Below are positions 8,594 through 15,799 of a DNA stretch of 64,000 bases, one piece after another; the first letter of the stretch is position 1, and every line of letters begins with the position of its first letter. The DNA is from Brevundimonas sp. PAMC22021. Its GTDB lineage: Bacteria > Pseudomonadota > Alphaproteobacteria > Caulobacterales > Caulobacteraceae. The stretch covers positions 682,001-746,000 of the forward strand of contig NZ_CP080376.1 of NCBI RefSeq assembly GCF_019443405.1, in the 5' to 3' direction. Both the position numbers and the translations under genes were made by a program. The notes under the pieces are model-generated. The model made no database searches. It saw only the letters and a program-made list of their open reading frames with translations, and was not told where the DNA came from.

Positions 8594-10267
8594 ATGCTTC
8601 AGAACCTCCAAACACTCGCGCGCGAGGCCCGGTCGTGGCCGTTCGAGCAGGCCCGCAACCTCCTGGCGCATGTGCTGAAGAAGCGGCTGCCGGAGGCCGA
8701 GCGGGGCGAGGCCAGGGCGCTGATCGACGCGGGCGAGGCGGACAAGGCGCTGGCGCGGTTCGAGGTCCTTCGGCGGCCGGTGGTGCTGGAGACCGGCTAT
8801 GGCCCGTCGGGCCTGCCGCACATGGGCACGTTCGGCGAGGTGGCGCGCACCACCATGGTGCGCAACGCCTTTCGCGCGCTGACGGGGGATCACTGGCCGA
8901 CGCGGCTGATCGCATTCAGCGACGACATGGACGGGCTGCGCAAGGTGCCGGAAGGCATCCCCAATCCGGAGATGCTGCGCGAAGACCTGCACAAGCCGCT
9001 GACGCAGGTGCGCGATCCGTTCGGCACGCACGACAGTTTCGCCGCCCACAACAATGCGCGGCTGCGGGCGTTCCTGGACAGCTTCGGCTTCGACTACGAG
9101 TTCATGAGCTCGACCGAGACCTACCGGAGCGGGCGTTTCGATCAGGCGCTACTGACCCTGCTCGAAAGGTTTGATGCGGTGCAGGCCATCATGCTGCCGA
9201 CGCTGGGCGAGGAACGGCGCGCGACCTATTCGCCCTTTCTGCCGATCAGCCCGATCACCGGCCATGTGCTGCAGGTTCCGACGCTGGAGCGGAATGTGGA
9301 CACGGGAACCATCGTCTTCGACGACCCAGCGGGCGGACGAACCGAGGTTCCGGTGACCGGCGGTCACGTGAAGCTGCAGTGGAAGCCGGACTGGGCCATG
9401 CGCTGGACCGCCCTGGACGTCGACTACGAGATGTCGGGCAAGGACCTGATCGAAAGCGTGCGCGAAAGCTCCAAGGTCTGCCGTGCGCTGGGCGGCGTGC
9501 CGCCGGAAGGGTTCAACTACGAGCTCTTCCTCGACATCGAAGGCAAGAAGATCTCGAAGTCGAAGGGCAACGGCCTGACGATGGAGGACTGGCTGCGGTA
9601 CGGCACGCCCGAGAGCCTGTCCTGGTACATGTTCCAGTCGCCAAAGTCGGCCAAGAGCCTGCACTTCAACGTCATCCCGCGCGCGACCGATGACTATCTG
9701 GCGTTCATCGAGGCCTACAAGACGCAGGAGCCGGCCAAGCGGATCGACAATGCGGTGTGGTCGATCCACGCCGGGTCGCCGCCGGATCACGCCTCGCCGG
9801 TGTCCTTCTCCCTGCTGCTGAACCTGGTGGGGGTGGCCAATGCGACGGACAAGGCGGCGCTATGGGCCTATTTCGCCCGCTATCTGCCCGACGCCACGCC
9901 CGAGACCGAGCCGCTGCTGGATCGGCTGATGGGCTATGCGCTGAACTACTACGAGGACTTCGTGAAGCCGACGAAGATCTATCGGGCGCCGGACGACAAG
10001 GAGAAGGCGGCGCTGCTGGACCTGGCGGCGCGCCTCGAGGCGCTGCCGGCGGACACGACGGACGGCGAGACGATCCAGGGCGAGGTCTATGCGGTCGGCA
10101 AGGCACACGGCTTCGATCCGCTGCGGGCCTGGTTCGGGGCTCTGTACGAGGTGCTGCTGGGCGCGTCGCAAGGACCGCGCTTCGGCTCGTTCGCGGCGAT
10201 CTATGGGCTGGAGCAGACCGTGAAGCTGATCCGCGAGGGGGCGGAAGGGCGGCTGGCCGCCAGCTAA
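8594..10267 (+). CDS. lysK: Lysyl-tRNA synthetase, class I (archaeal-type)
   Basis: A 557-residue enzyme that charges tRNA-Lys. Class I signatures are present: the HIGH-equivalent [14 protein letters not shown] near residue 70 and the KMSKS-equivalent [10 protein letters not shown] near residue 317. Class I LysRS is typical of archaea and of alphaproteobacteria, where it replaces the class II enzyme. Other family stretches are [12 protein letters not shown] and [12 protein letters not shown]. The ATG at 8594 gives [20 protein letters not shown]. It is probably monocistronic. A matching tRNA-Lys(TTT) gene is at 1259-1335. Confidence 0.95.
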   Translation: MLQNLQTLAREARSWPFEQARNLLAHVLKKRLPEAERGEARALIDAGEADKALARFEVLRRPVVLETGYGPSGLPHMGTFGEVARTTMVRNAFRALTGDHWPTRLIAFSDDMDGLRKVPEGIPNPEMLREDLHKPLTQVRDPFGTHDSFAAHNNARLRAFLDSFGFDYEFMSSTETYRSGRFDQALLTLLERFDAVQAIMLPTLGEERRATYSPFLPISPITGHVLQVPTLERNVDTGTIVFDDPAGGRTEVPVTGGHVKLQWKPDWAMRWTALDVDYEMSGKDLIESVRESSKVCRALGGVPPEGFNYELFLDIEGKKISKSKGNGLTMEDWLRYGTPESLSWYMFQSPKSAKSLHFNVIPRATDDYLAFIEAYKTQEPAKRIDNAVWSIHAGSPPDHASPVSFSLLLNLVGVANATDKAALWAYFARYLPDATPETEPLLDRLMGYALNYYEDFVKPTKIYRAPDDKEKAALLDLAARLEALPADTTDGETIQGEVYAVGKAHGFDPLRAWFGALYEVLLGASQGPRFGSFAAIYGLEQTVKLIREGAEGRLAAS

Positions 10268-10300
10268 GCGTCCGGCCTCAAGCAGCGCGACGGCGCGATA

Positions 10301-10318
10301 GGTCAACAAAGATGAACC
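10301..10318. promoter_or_regulatory. Imperfect palindrome upstream of the SH3 envelope gene
   Basis: GGTCAACAAAGATGAACC is an imperfect inverted repeat (reverse complement GGTTCATCTTTGTTGACC). It closely resembles GTTCATCTTGGCTGAAC at 57811-57827, upstream of another secreted envelope protein. It lies about 87 nt before the start at 10405. The regulator is unknown. Confidence 0.35.
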
Positions 10319-10404
10319 GAAGATAACTGCAAGGCTCCGGGAGCCTTCAGGTTCGGTGCGGCATTGTCCATCCCATCGGCAACTCGATGGACAGGAGAAG
10401 CGCC

Positions 10405-10875
10405 ATGTCGAAGATCTTCAAGACCGGATTGGCCACGGCGGCCGCGATGGCCTCGCTGGTGACCCTTGCCCCGATGGCGGCGCAGGCCCAGGCGAACGGC
10501 GTCACCAACTGCGATGCGCCGGGCGGCCGTCAGCGCGCGGGCGCCGCGATCGGCGCGGTGCTGGGCGGCGTGCTGGGCAACCAGGTGGCGCGCAACGAGC
10601 GCACGCTCGGCACGGTGGCGGGCGCGGGTCTGGGCGCCGCGGCCGGTTCCTACATCGGCTGCAACCAGCAGCGCACGCGGGCCGTGGCCCAGGCCAACGC
10701 CTCGCAGTTCCGGGCCAACTCGAACCTGCGCATCCGCTCGGGTCCGGGCACGGGCTTCCGTCAGGCGGGCAGCCTGTCGGCCGGCCAGCCGTTCACGGCC
10801 GTCGCCTCGCAGGGCGACTGGGTCCAGATCGCCGGCGGCGGCTGGGTGAACGCCAACTATGTTTCGCGCTACTGA
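10405..10875 (+). CDS. Periplasmic SH3-domain protein with glycine-zipper segment
   Basis: A 156-residue secreted protein. It has a signal peptide (MSKIFKTGLATAAAMASLVTL, cleavage near AQA), a glycine-zipper helix (GAAIGAVLGGVLGNQVARNE and GTVAGAGLGAAAGSYIG) and a C-terminal bacterial SH3 domain (NLRIRSGPGTGF, then GDWVQIAGGGWVNANYVS). Such proteins usually bind peptidoglycan or form envelope-associated oligomers. ATG at 10405 follows CAGGAGAAGCGCC; an in-frame ATG at 10387 is less likely because it precedes the signal peptide. A terminator hairpin follows. Confidence 0.8.
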   Translation: MSKIFKTGLATAAAMASLVTLAPMAAQAQANGVTNCDAPGGRQRAGAAIGAVLGGVLGNQVARNERTLGTVAGAGLGAAAGSYIGCNQQRTRAVAQANASQFRANSNLRIRSGPGTGFRQAGSLSAGQPFTAVASQGDWVQIAGGGWVNANYVSRY

Positions 10876-10913
10876 TCGGCGCCTGACACCAGGAGCCTGG
10901 CATCAAGGATTGG

Positions 10914-10943
10914 GGCCGCTTTCCGAAAGGGGAGCGGCCTTTT
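10914..10943 (+). terminator. Rho-independent terminator after the SH3 gene
   Basis: GGCCGCT (10914-10920) pairs with AGCGGCC (10933-10939), followed directly by TTTT. It lies between the SH3 gene and the convergent S24 gene and probably serves the former. Confidence 0.8.
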
Positions 10944-10945
10944 CC

Positions 10946-11581
10946 TTACTGCGACACCCACAGGATGCGGCTCATCCACTCGATTTCGCGCCGAGGCACG
11001 ACGCGGGGCGGATAGGCCGGGTTGATCGAGGACAGGACCACCTGACGCGCGGTCAGGCTGGTGACTTCCTTGGCCAGGGTCTCGCCGGTGGACAGGCGGA
11101 CCACCACCCGGTCGCCGCGCCGCACGTCGGGTCGTCCGCGATCCACGATGACCTGATCGCCTTCGCGATATACGGGCGACATCGAGTCGCCGGTGATGCG
11201 GATGCTGAAGGTAGTGTCGGTGGGGCGGGGCAATTCGGTCTGCTCCCAGCCTTCGCCGGTCGGCAGGCCCGCGTCGTCAAAGAAGCCGTGCTCGCCGGCC
11301 TGGGCCAGTCCCAGTAGCGGCACGGTGTTGGGTGCCGGGCGAACATCGTCGGCCAGGGCGGCGAAGTCCGATAGCGACACGCCGGTCGCCTCCAGAATGC
11401 GGGTGACGCTTTCGGTCGAAGGCCAGCGGGGACGCGGCGGATCGCCCGGACCAAAACGCTTGGACGGATTGAAGCTGGTGGCGTCCAGGCCCGCGCGTTT
11501 GGCCAGCCCCGAAGCGGTCATGCCCTGGCGCGCGGCGAGCCTGTCGACGGCCTTCCAGAGCTGGGCGTGGGACAAAGGCAT
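10946..11581 (-). CDS. XRE/S24-family repressor-like protein
   Basis: A 211-residue protein. The N-terminal part (LWKAVDRLAARQGMTASGLAKRAGLDATSFN) is a helix-turn-helix, and the C-terminal part is an S24 (LexA/CI-type) protease fold. An Ala-Gly pair (LAQAGEHG) could be the autocleavage site, SMSP near residue 129 holds the nucleophilic Ser, and ETLAKEV carries the general-base Lys. Such proteins act as self-cleaving repressors induced by RecA-ssDNA or other stress. ATG at 11581 is chosen over a TTG three codons upstream. It lacks the usual LexA N-terminal sequence, so it is not the main LexA. No prophage genes surround it. Confidence 0.8.
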   Translation of the reverse strand: MPLSHAQLWKAVDRLAARQGMTASGLAKRAGLDATSFNPSKRFGPGDPPRPRWPSTESVTRILEATGVSLSDFAALADDVRPAPNTVPLLGLAQAGEHGFFDDAGLPTGEGWEQTELPRPTDTTFSIRITGDSMSPVYREGDQVIVDRGRPDVRRGDRVVVRLSTGETLAKEVTSLTARQVVLSSINPAYPPRVVPRREIEWMSRILWVSQ

Positions 11582-11638
11582 GGCGCGCAATCCGGCGGTG
11601 ATTCGTCGAATCTAGCGGTTCAGGATAGGAATATCCAC

Positions 11639-12067
11639 CTAGTCGAAGCCGGCGGCGCGCCGGTCTTGCCAAGCAAAGAAGGCTCCACCGACGATGCAGA
11701 ATAGAACACCGTACCCGGCCAGCGTCAGCACCGTATAGAGCGACGCCATCGGAGTGCGTTGATCGATCATGATCATGATGTGGCTCATGACCGCCAGAAG
11801 CTGGAAGGCGGCGGCCCACACCGGCCAGATCGCGCGCGACCGCCAGGCCATGCCTGCAAAGAGCAGCAGCATGACAACGTCGATGGCGAACATACCGAAC
11901 TGCGGATTGTAGAGGTCGCCGTCTCGCTGAACGAGCAGCGTCGCAAACCACGCCAGCAAGAAGGCTCCCGCGCCGAATCGTTCGAGATCATCGCCCTTGA
12001 GGAAGACGAAGATGCATCCTGCGATGACGAGACCGGCGCCCACTTGCAGATAAAGGGTGTCCAGCAT
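11639..12067 (-). CDS. Small inner-membrane protein, four to five predicted helices
   Basis: A 142-residue hydrophobic protein starting MLDTLYLQVGAGLVIAGCIFVFLKG. Further hydrophobic segments are FGAGAFLLAWFATLLV, FAIDVVMLLLFAGMAW, WPVWAAAFQLLAVMSHIMIM and VLTLAGYGVLFCIVGGAFFAW. ATG at 12067 has GAGGGCG upstream; a longer in-frame start at 12238 is unlikely. It lies upstream of the S24 gene on the same strand with a 57-nt gap. I recognise no family. Confidence 0.65.
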   Translation of the reverse strand: MLDTLYLQVGAGLVIAGCIFVFLKGDDLERFGAGAFLLAWFATLLVQRDGDLYNPQFGMFAIDVVMLLLFAGMAWRSRAIWPVWAAAFQLLAVMSHIMIMIDQRTPMASLYTVLTLAGYGVLFCIVGGAFFAWQDRRAAGFD

Positions 12068-12158
12068 GAAATCGCCCTCGCGTCTGACAGAACGCGAGGG
12101 CGACTTTGGAATGAATCGCAATCCGGTGAAATGCCGGATCGCATTTATTACGTCGAAT

Positions 12159-12509
12159 TCAGCCGACGGCGCGAAGGCCGCGCGTTTCTTCACGCGGCTT
12201 CGGGTCGAGCCAATCGTCCGGCTTGCGCACCGGACCAACGGCGAACGTTCCCCAACCCAGGCGGCGGTGGTCCTTTTGCATTTCGGCGTGGCAGGCGACG
12301 ATGGCTTCGCGCGCGGCGCCGAGCTGGGCGATGGTTTCCATGGCCTTGGCCTGGGACGCCGTGGCCGCGACGGGCGACAGCGACAGGGCGGCGCGAGCGC
12401 CGATCATCGACTGCACCAGGGCGGTTGCCTGGGTGATGGCCGCATCAATGGCCTGTTCGGTAGCATGCAGATCGCCGGCGACGCTGGCGATGACTTCGAC
12501 CCGATCCAT
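12159..12509 (-). CDS. Conserved-looking small helical protein, paralogue of the upstream gene
   Basis: A 116-residue soluble protein starting MDRVEVIASVAGDLHATEQAID after a strong GGAGG site. It looks largely helical and has no signal peptide. Its central part aligns with the neighbouring protein at 12580-12933. Shared features are an E-x-AID segment, TA-x-L, SRA/ARA-x-A-x-LS, a helix ending LxxAR, HxxL/HxEM, RxLG and AGP/VGP-x2-KP. This indicates a tandem duplication. A possible half-degenerate CtrA site precedes it. Function unknown. Confidence 0.65.
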   Translation of the reverse strand: MDRVEVIASVAGDLHATEQAIDAAITQATALVQSMIGARAALSLSPVAATASQAKAMETIAQLGAAREAIVACHAEMQKDHRRLGWGTFAVGPVRKPDDWLDPKPREETRGLRAVG

Positions 12510-12533
12510 GTTAGCCCTCCAAGGTGGATATGG

Positions 12534-12548
12534 TAAACGAAGGGTTAA
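12534..12548 (-). promoter_or_regulatory. Possible CtrA-type box (TTAA-N7-TTTA)
   Basis: On the minus strand TTAACCCTTCGTTTA matches TTAA-N7-TTAA with one mismatch, 25 nt before the start of the small protein at 12509. The position is plausible, but this match is weaker than the one at sciP. Confidence 0.3.
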
Positions 12549-12579
12549 CATAGGTTGGCGTGCTGCGGTAGAGGTTTGT

Positions 12580-12933
12580 TTACCGTGTTTGCATCGCGCC
12601 CGCCCCACGGTTGTGGAGGCCGCTTCCGCGTTGAGGGCGGTCTTCAGGCTTGTCCGTCGGCCCCGCCGCGAGCACCTCCAAGCCCAGGCTGCGGGCAAGG
12701 GCGGCAAGCGTCCGGTGGGTGTCGATCAGCTGCCCGCGGGCATCCGTGAGCGAGCGGATCGCTCCGGCGGCGCCGTCAAAGGCGCGCTGGCCGGTGGTTG
12801 CGGACAAATAGGCGTCGGCGCGGGATTGCGGCAGCAGGGCCGCCAGGGTCGCCGTCTCACGCAGCGCTACGTCGATGGCGGTTTCAGCGGCGAAGAGTTG
12901 GGCTGCGAGCTGTTCGCCGATCTGCTGACGCAT
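12580..12933 (-). CDS. Conserved-looking small helical protein, tandem paralogue
   Basis: A 117-residue soluble protein starting MRQQIGEQLAAQLFAAETAID. ATG at 12933 is preferred because GAGAG lies 6 nt upstream; in-frame ATGs at 12948 and 12939 are alternatives. It shares the layout of the downstream gene (ETAID, TA-x-L, SRADAYLSA, LTDARGQL, H-x2-LA, RSLG, AAGP-x2-KP). Both are on the minus strand with a 70-nt gap. I cannot assign a family. The preceding 70 nt up to 13002 hold nothing recognisable. Confidence 0.6.
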   Translation of the reverse strand: MRQQIGEQLAAQLFAAETAIDVALRETATLAALLPQSRADAYLSATTGQRAFDGAAGAIRSLTDARGQLIDTHRTLAALARSLGLEVLAAGPTDKPEDRPQRGSGLHNRGAGAMQTR

Positions 12934-13002
12934 GAGCATCTCTCGCATGGTGATGAAGCGTCACCGTTAGAGACATTCACCGAGCAGTAAACACCTATAT
13001 CG

Positions 13003-13401
13003 CTAGTTGTCTTCCGCGAGCAGGAAGTGGGCGGTCAGCGAAGCGATCGGCTGACCACGCTCCTCCTGCCAGGCCTCGGCCAGCACATGGGCGACGCGCC
13101 GGCCCGCGCGGCTGATGCGGGCGCGGGCGAAGACATCCTGCGGCCGGCCGGTGCGCAGATAGGCGACGGTGACGTTGATGGGGCGCGGCAGGCGGGCGGC
13201 GGGGAACGCCAGGGCGACCTGGGCGATGGCCGTCATCTCCAGCAGGGCCGCGGTCGAGCCGCCGTGCAGGGCGGGAATCATCGGATTGCCGATCAGCTGG
13301 TCGCGGAACGGCATGGTGACCGTAATCTCGTCCCCGCTGACCAGGGTGCGCAGGTCGAGAAAGCGGGCGTAGGGCAGGCGATCCAGCAGGGGCTCGGTCA
13401 C
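13003..13401 (-). CDS. PaaI-like hotdog-fold thioesterase (second of pair)
   Basis: A 132-residue hotdog-fold protein. Typical stretches are LIGNPMIPALHGGSTAALLEMTAIAQVAL (HGG motif plus acidic residue on the central helix) and PINVTVAYLRTGRPQDVFARARI, the strand pattern of the PaaI/acyl-CoA thioesterase family. The substrate is probably an acyl- or aryl-CoA, not determinable from sequence. ATG at 13401 overlaps the stop of the upstream gene by 4 nt (ATGA), so the two are translated together. Confidence 0.8.
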   Translation of the reverse strand: MTEPLLDRLPYARFLDLRTLVSGDEITVTMPFRDQLIGNPMIPALHGGSTAALLEMTAIAQVALAFPAARLPRPINVTVAYLRTGRPQDVFARARISRAGRRVAHVLAEAWQEERGQPIASLTAHFLLAEDN

Positions 13402-13871
13402 TGTTCGGCCTCGCGCGCGGCGAGGATGGCGGCGCGGCGGGCGGCCCGGTCCTCGTTGACGACATAGGCGGCCTGGGCCGCGGCCACGGGGTCGGAGGGA
13501 TCGTCCTCGAACGCCCAGGCGCGCACAAAGGCGACGGACTGCGTCAGGCGAAAGCAGGAGCCCTTGGCCAGCAGGTCTCGGCCGGGCAGGGCGGCGCGCA
13601 TGTAGTCGACCCGGAGGTCCAGGGTGGCGATCGGGCGGAAGGCCTCAAGCTTGACCCACACCGACAGGCCGCCGACGTGGTCCAGCATGGTCGTCACCAG
13701 CCCGCCCGCGAGGACGCCGGTGTCGGGGTCGCCGATCAGGTCCGCACGATAGGGAACGCGGATGGACACGCCTTCCTCGTCCAGCCCTTCGTAGACGAAC
13801 CCCAGGGCATGGGTGTGCGCCGATCCGGCGGCGAGCTGGGGCAGAATGGTGGAAAGAAAGCCGTCGGCCAT
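13398..13871 (-). CDS. PaaI-like hotdog-fold thioesterase (first of pair)
   Basis: A 157-residue hotdog-fold protein starting MADGFLSTILPQLAAGSAHTHALGF. The core reads LIGDPDTGVLAGGLVTTMLDHVGGLSVWVKL, then PIATLDLRVDYMRAALPGRDL. The usual His of HGG is replaced here (LAGG), although the Asp of the helix (LDH) remains. It forms a two-gene operon with the thioesterase at 13003, and the two may form a hetero-oligomer (inference). It diverges from the exonuclease gene at 13923 with 51 nt between. Confidence 0.78.
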   Translation of the reverse strand: MADGFLSTILPQLAAGSAHTHALGFVYEGLDEEGVSIRVPYRADLIGDPDTGVLAGGLVTTMLDHVGGLSVWVKLEAFRPIATLDLRVDYMRAALPGRDLLAKGSCFRLTQSVAFVRAWAFEDDPSDPVAAAQAAYVVNEDRAARRAAILAAREAEQ

Positions 13872-13922
13872 GCTGCATCTTATGACGACGGCGCCGCTTG
13901 GCGTCGAGTGCGTTAGAGGACG

Positions 13923-14954
13923 ATGATCCGACCCGAAGACCTGCTGCACCCCACCCCGGCCGGCCTCTATTGTCCGCCGGGGGACTTCTACGTCGATCCG
14001 GTGCGGCCGGTGGACCGGGCGGTCGTCACGCATGGTCACTCCGACCACGCACGGGCCGGCCACGGCGCGGTGCTGGCCACGCCCCAGACGCTGGCGATCA
14101 TGGCCGAACGCTATGGCGAGGACTTCACCGGGCGACGACAGGCGGCGGCCTATGGCGAGGCGACCTCCATCAACGGGGTGGAGGTGCGGCTGCACCCTGC
14201 CGGGCACGTGCTGGGCTCGGCCCAGGCGGAGGTGCGCTGGCGGGGTCTGACCACCGTGGTGTCCGGCGACTACAAGCGCAGGCGCGATCCGACGTGCGCG
14301 GGGTTCGAGCCCGTGCCGTGCCACGTCTTCATCTCGGAGGCGACGTTCGGCCTGCCGGTGTTCCGTCATCCTCCGGCGGAGGCGGAGGTCGCGCGGCTGG
14401 TGAAGTCCCTGGGGCAATTTCCGGAGCGGGCGCATCTGGTCGGGGCCTATGCGCTGGGCAAGGCCCAACGGATCATCGCCCATCTGCGCGAGGCGGGCTG
14501 GGAGCGGCCGATCTATGTGCACGGCGCGCTGGAGCGGCTGAACGCCCTGTACGAGCGCGAGGGGGTGGCCTTGGGGCCGATCCTGCCGACGCGGGATCTG
14601 CCCAAGGGATCGCTGGGCGGGGAGGTAGCGATCGCGCCGCCGTCGGCGATCCAGGATCGCTGGGCGCGACGCTTCGCCGAGCCGGTGGCGGCGTTCGCGT
14701 CCGGCTGGATGGGCGTGCGGGCGCGGGCGCGGCAAAAGGGGGTGGAGCTGCCGCTGGTGGTGTCGGATCACGCCGACTGGGACGAGCTGACCGCCACCTT
14801 CCGCGAAGTCGCGCCGGAAGAGATATGGATCACCCACGGCCGCGAGGAGGGGCTGTGTCGCTGGGCCGAGCTGAACGGCATGAAGGCGCGGGCGCTGAGA
14901 CTCGTCGGCTATGACGAGGAGGACGACGAGAGCCTCGAGGTTCGGCCGGACTAG
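13923..14954 (+). CDS. Ligase-associated DNA exonuclease (metallo-beta-lactamase/beta-CASP fold)
   Basis: A 343-residue protein. The metal-binding motif VTHGHSDHARAGH and later HPAGHVLGSAQAEV and VVSGDYKRRRDPTC, with SDHADWDEL and THGREEGLCRWAEL near the end, match the ligase-associated exonuclease family (related to SNM1/CPSF nucleases). These genes usually sit beside an ATP-dependent DNA ligase and an Lhr-like helicase and act in DNA repair. Neither partner is nearby here. The TAG stop (14952-14954) is part of a CTAG target into which an IS5-family element has inserted. Confidence 0.88.
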   Translation: MIRPEDLLHPTPAGLYCPPGDFYVDPVRPVDRAVVTHGHSDHARAGHGAVLATPQTLAIMAERYGEDFTGRRQAAAYGEATSINGVEVRLHPAGHVLGSAQAEVRWRGLTTVVSGDYKRRRDPTCAGFEPVPCHVFISEATFGLPVFRHPPAEAEVARLVKSLGQFPERAHLVGAYALGKAQRIIAHLREAGWERPIYVHGALERLNALYEREGVALGPILPTRDLPKGSLGGEVAIAPPSAIQDRWARRFAEPVAAFASGWMGVRARARQKGVELPLVVSDHADWDELTATFREVAPEEIWITHGREEGLCRWAELNGMKARALRLVGYDEEDDESLEVRPD

Positions 14955-14963
14955 GGCCAAGAC

Positions 14964-15500
14964 TCATAACCACCACGCGACGAGAGCAGCGAGGGCAATG
15001 GCTGAGGCGTAGGTGCAGGCAAGCTTGTCGTATCGTGTTGCGACGCGACGGAAGTCCTTGATGCGGCAGAAGGCGCGTTCGACGAGGTTCCTGCGCTTGT
15101 AGGGTTCGGGGTCGAAGGGGTGCAGGCGCTTTCGGTAGGGTGCGTTCGGGATCACCGGTTGGGTTCCACGAGCCAACAGCAGACGGCGGATCGCATCCGA
15201 GTCATAGGCCCGGTCGGCGGCCAGGGTGGCGGAAGCGGGCGCGGCCAGGATCAGGTCTGCGGCGACGGGCGCATCGCCGCGCTGGCCCGGCGTGATGACG
15301 AAGGCGATGAGCCTGCCCATGCCATCGACCAGGGCGTGCAGCTTGGTCGTCGGCCCGCCGCGCGACCGGCCTATAGCGTTAACTGAAGCCCCCCTTTTCC
15401 GCCCGTCGCCGAGCGGTGCGCCTTGGCCCAGGTGGAATCCAGCATCAGTTCGGCGGGTGGCCCGCCGGTGGCGGCGAGTTCTTCGAACGCGCGCCGCCAC
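14964..15500 (-). CDS. IS5-family transposase, C-terminal part (orfB)
   Basis: Encodes the second part of the DDE transposase: AIGRSRGGPTTKLHALVDGMG, then LAADRAYDSDAIRRLL (second catalytic Asp) and the E-signature NLVERAFCRIKDFRRVATRYDK. It is read in the frame one base back from orfA and is probably expressed by -1 frameshifting in the overlap, near the run AAAAGGGGGG (minus strand, about 15390-15400), to give a single enzyme. The residues upstream of the slip are probably not made independently. Confidence 0.85.
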   Translation of the reverse strand: MAARVRRTRRHRRATRRTDAGFHLGQGAPLGDGRKRGASVNAIGRSRGGPTTKLHALVDGMGRLIAFVITPGQRGDAPVAADLILAAPASATLAADRAYDSDAIRRLLLARGTQPVIPNAPYRKRLHPFDPEPYKRRNLVERAFCRIKDFRRVATRYDKLACTYASAIALAALVAWWL

Positions 15501-15718
15501 ACCCCCGCCTTGGCCCAGCGGACCCAGCGATTGTAGAGCGTCTTCCTTGGACTATAGACCGCCGGCGCATCGATCCAGCGCCCGCCGCTGATCAGCACGT
15601 GAACGATGCCGGAGATCACTCGCCGGTCATCCACCCGCGCCACGCCCCGAGGCTTGTTCGGCAACAACGGCCGCAACCGCTCGAACTGCGCGTCGGTCAG
15701 CCAGAACTCCGAAGCCAT
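15371..15718 (-). CDS. IS5-family transposase, N-terminal part (orfA)
   Basis: A 115-residue product starting MASEFWLTDAQFERLRPLLP, with DRRVISGIVHVLISGGRWID (the DUF4096/IS5 N-terminal domain) and LMLDSTWAKAHR holding the first catalytic Asp. Its frame ends shortly after the A4G6 run, while orfB continues in the -1 frame. Both parts look intact, so the element may still be active. Confidence 0.87.
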   Translation of the reverse strand: MASEFWLTDAQFERLRPLLPNKPRGVARVDDRRVISGIVHVLISGGRWIDAPAVYSPRKTLYNRWVRWAKAGVWRRAFEELAATGGPPAELMLDSTWAKAHRSATGGKGGLQLTL

Positions 15719-15799
15719 CCCGGTTCTCCTGCGTCCGACAGCAGGGAATCACGCTTCGGCTCAATAGGGAATCCCGTTTATGGGTCCAGACCCTAGGCG

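Larger units (their letters stand above)
14955..15792 (-). mobile_element. Complete IS5-family (IS427-group-like) insertion sequence with CTAG duplication
   Basis: An element of 838 bp bounded by CTAG at 14951-14954 and CTAG at 15793-15796. The ends are imperfect inverted repeats: GGCCAAGACTCATAACC on the left against GGTCTGGACCCATAAAC on the right. It carries a transposase in two overlapping frames. Removing the element and one CTAG restores a sequence in which the exonuclease stop and the kinase stop lie only a few bases apart, so this is a clean insertion without deletion. Confidence 0.88.

Noticed and set aside
10330..10350. Hairpin AGGCTCCGGGAGCCT as a lysK terminator
   Set aside because: Short stem and no T-run after it.
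10946..11581. Taking the S24 protein as the chromosomal LexA or as part of a prophage
   Set aside because: The N-terminal DNA-binding part does not look like LexA and no phage genes are nearby, so only the general family is reported.
13398..14960. Long minus-strand open frame covering the exonuclease and one thioesterase
   Set aside because: Only the part from 13871 down encodes a recognisable protein (thioesterase). The rest is antisense to the exonuclease.
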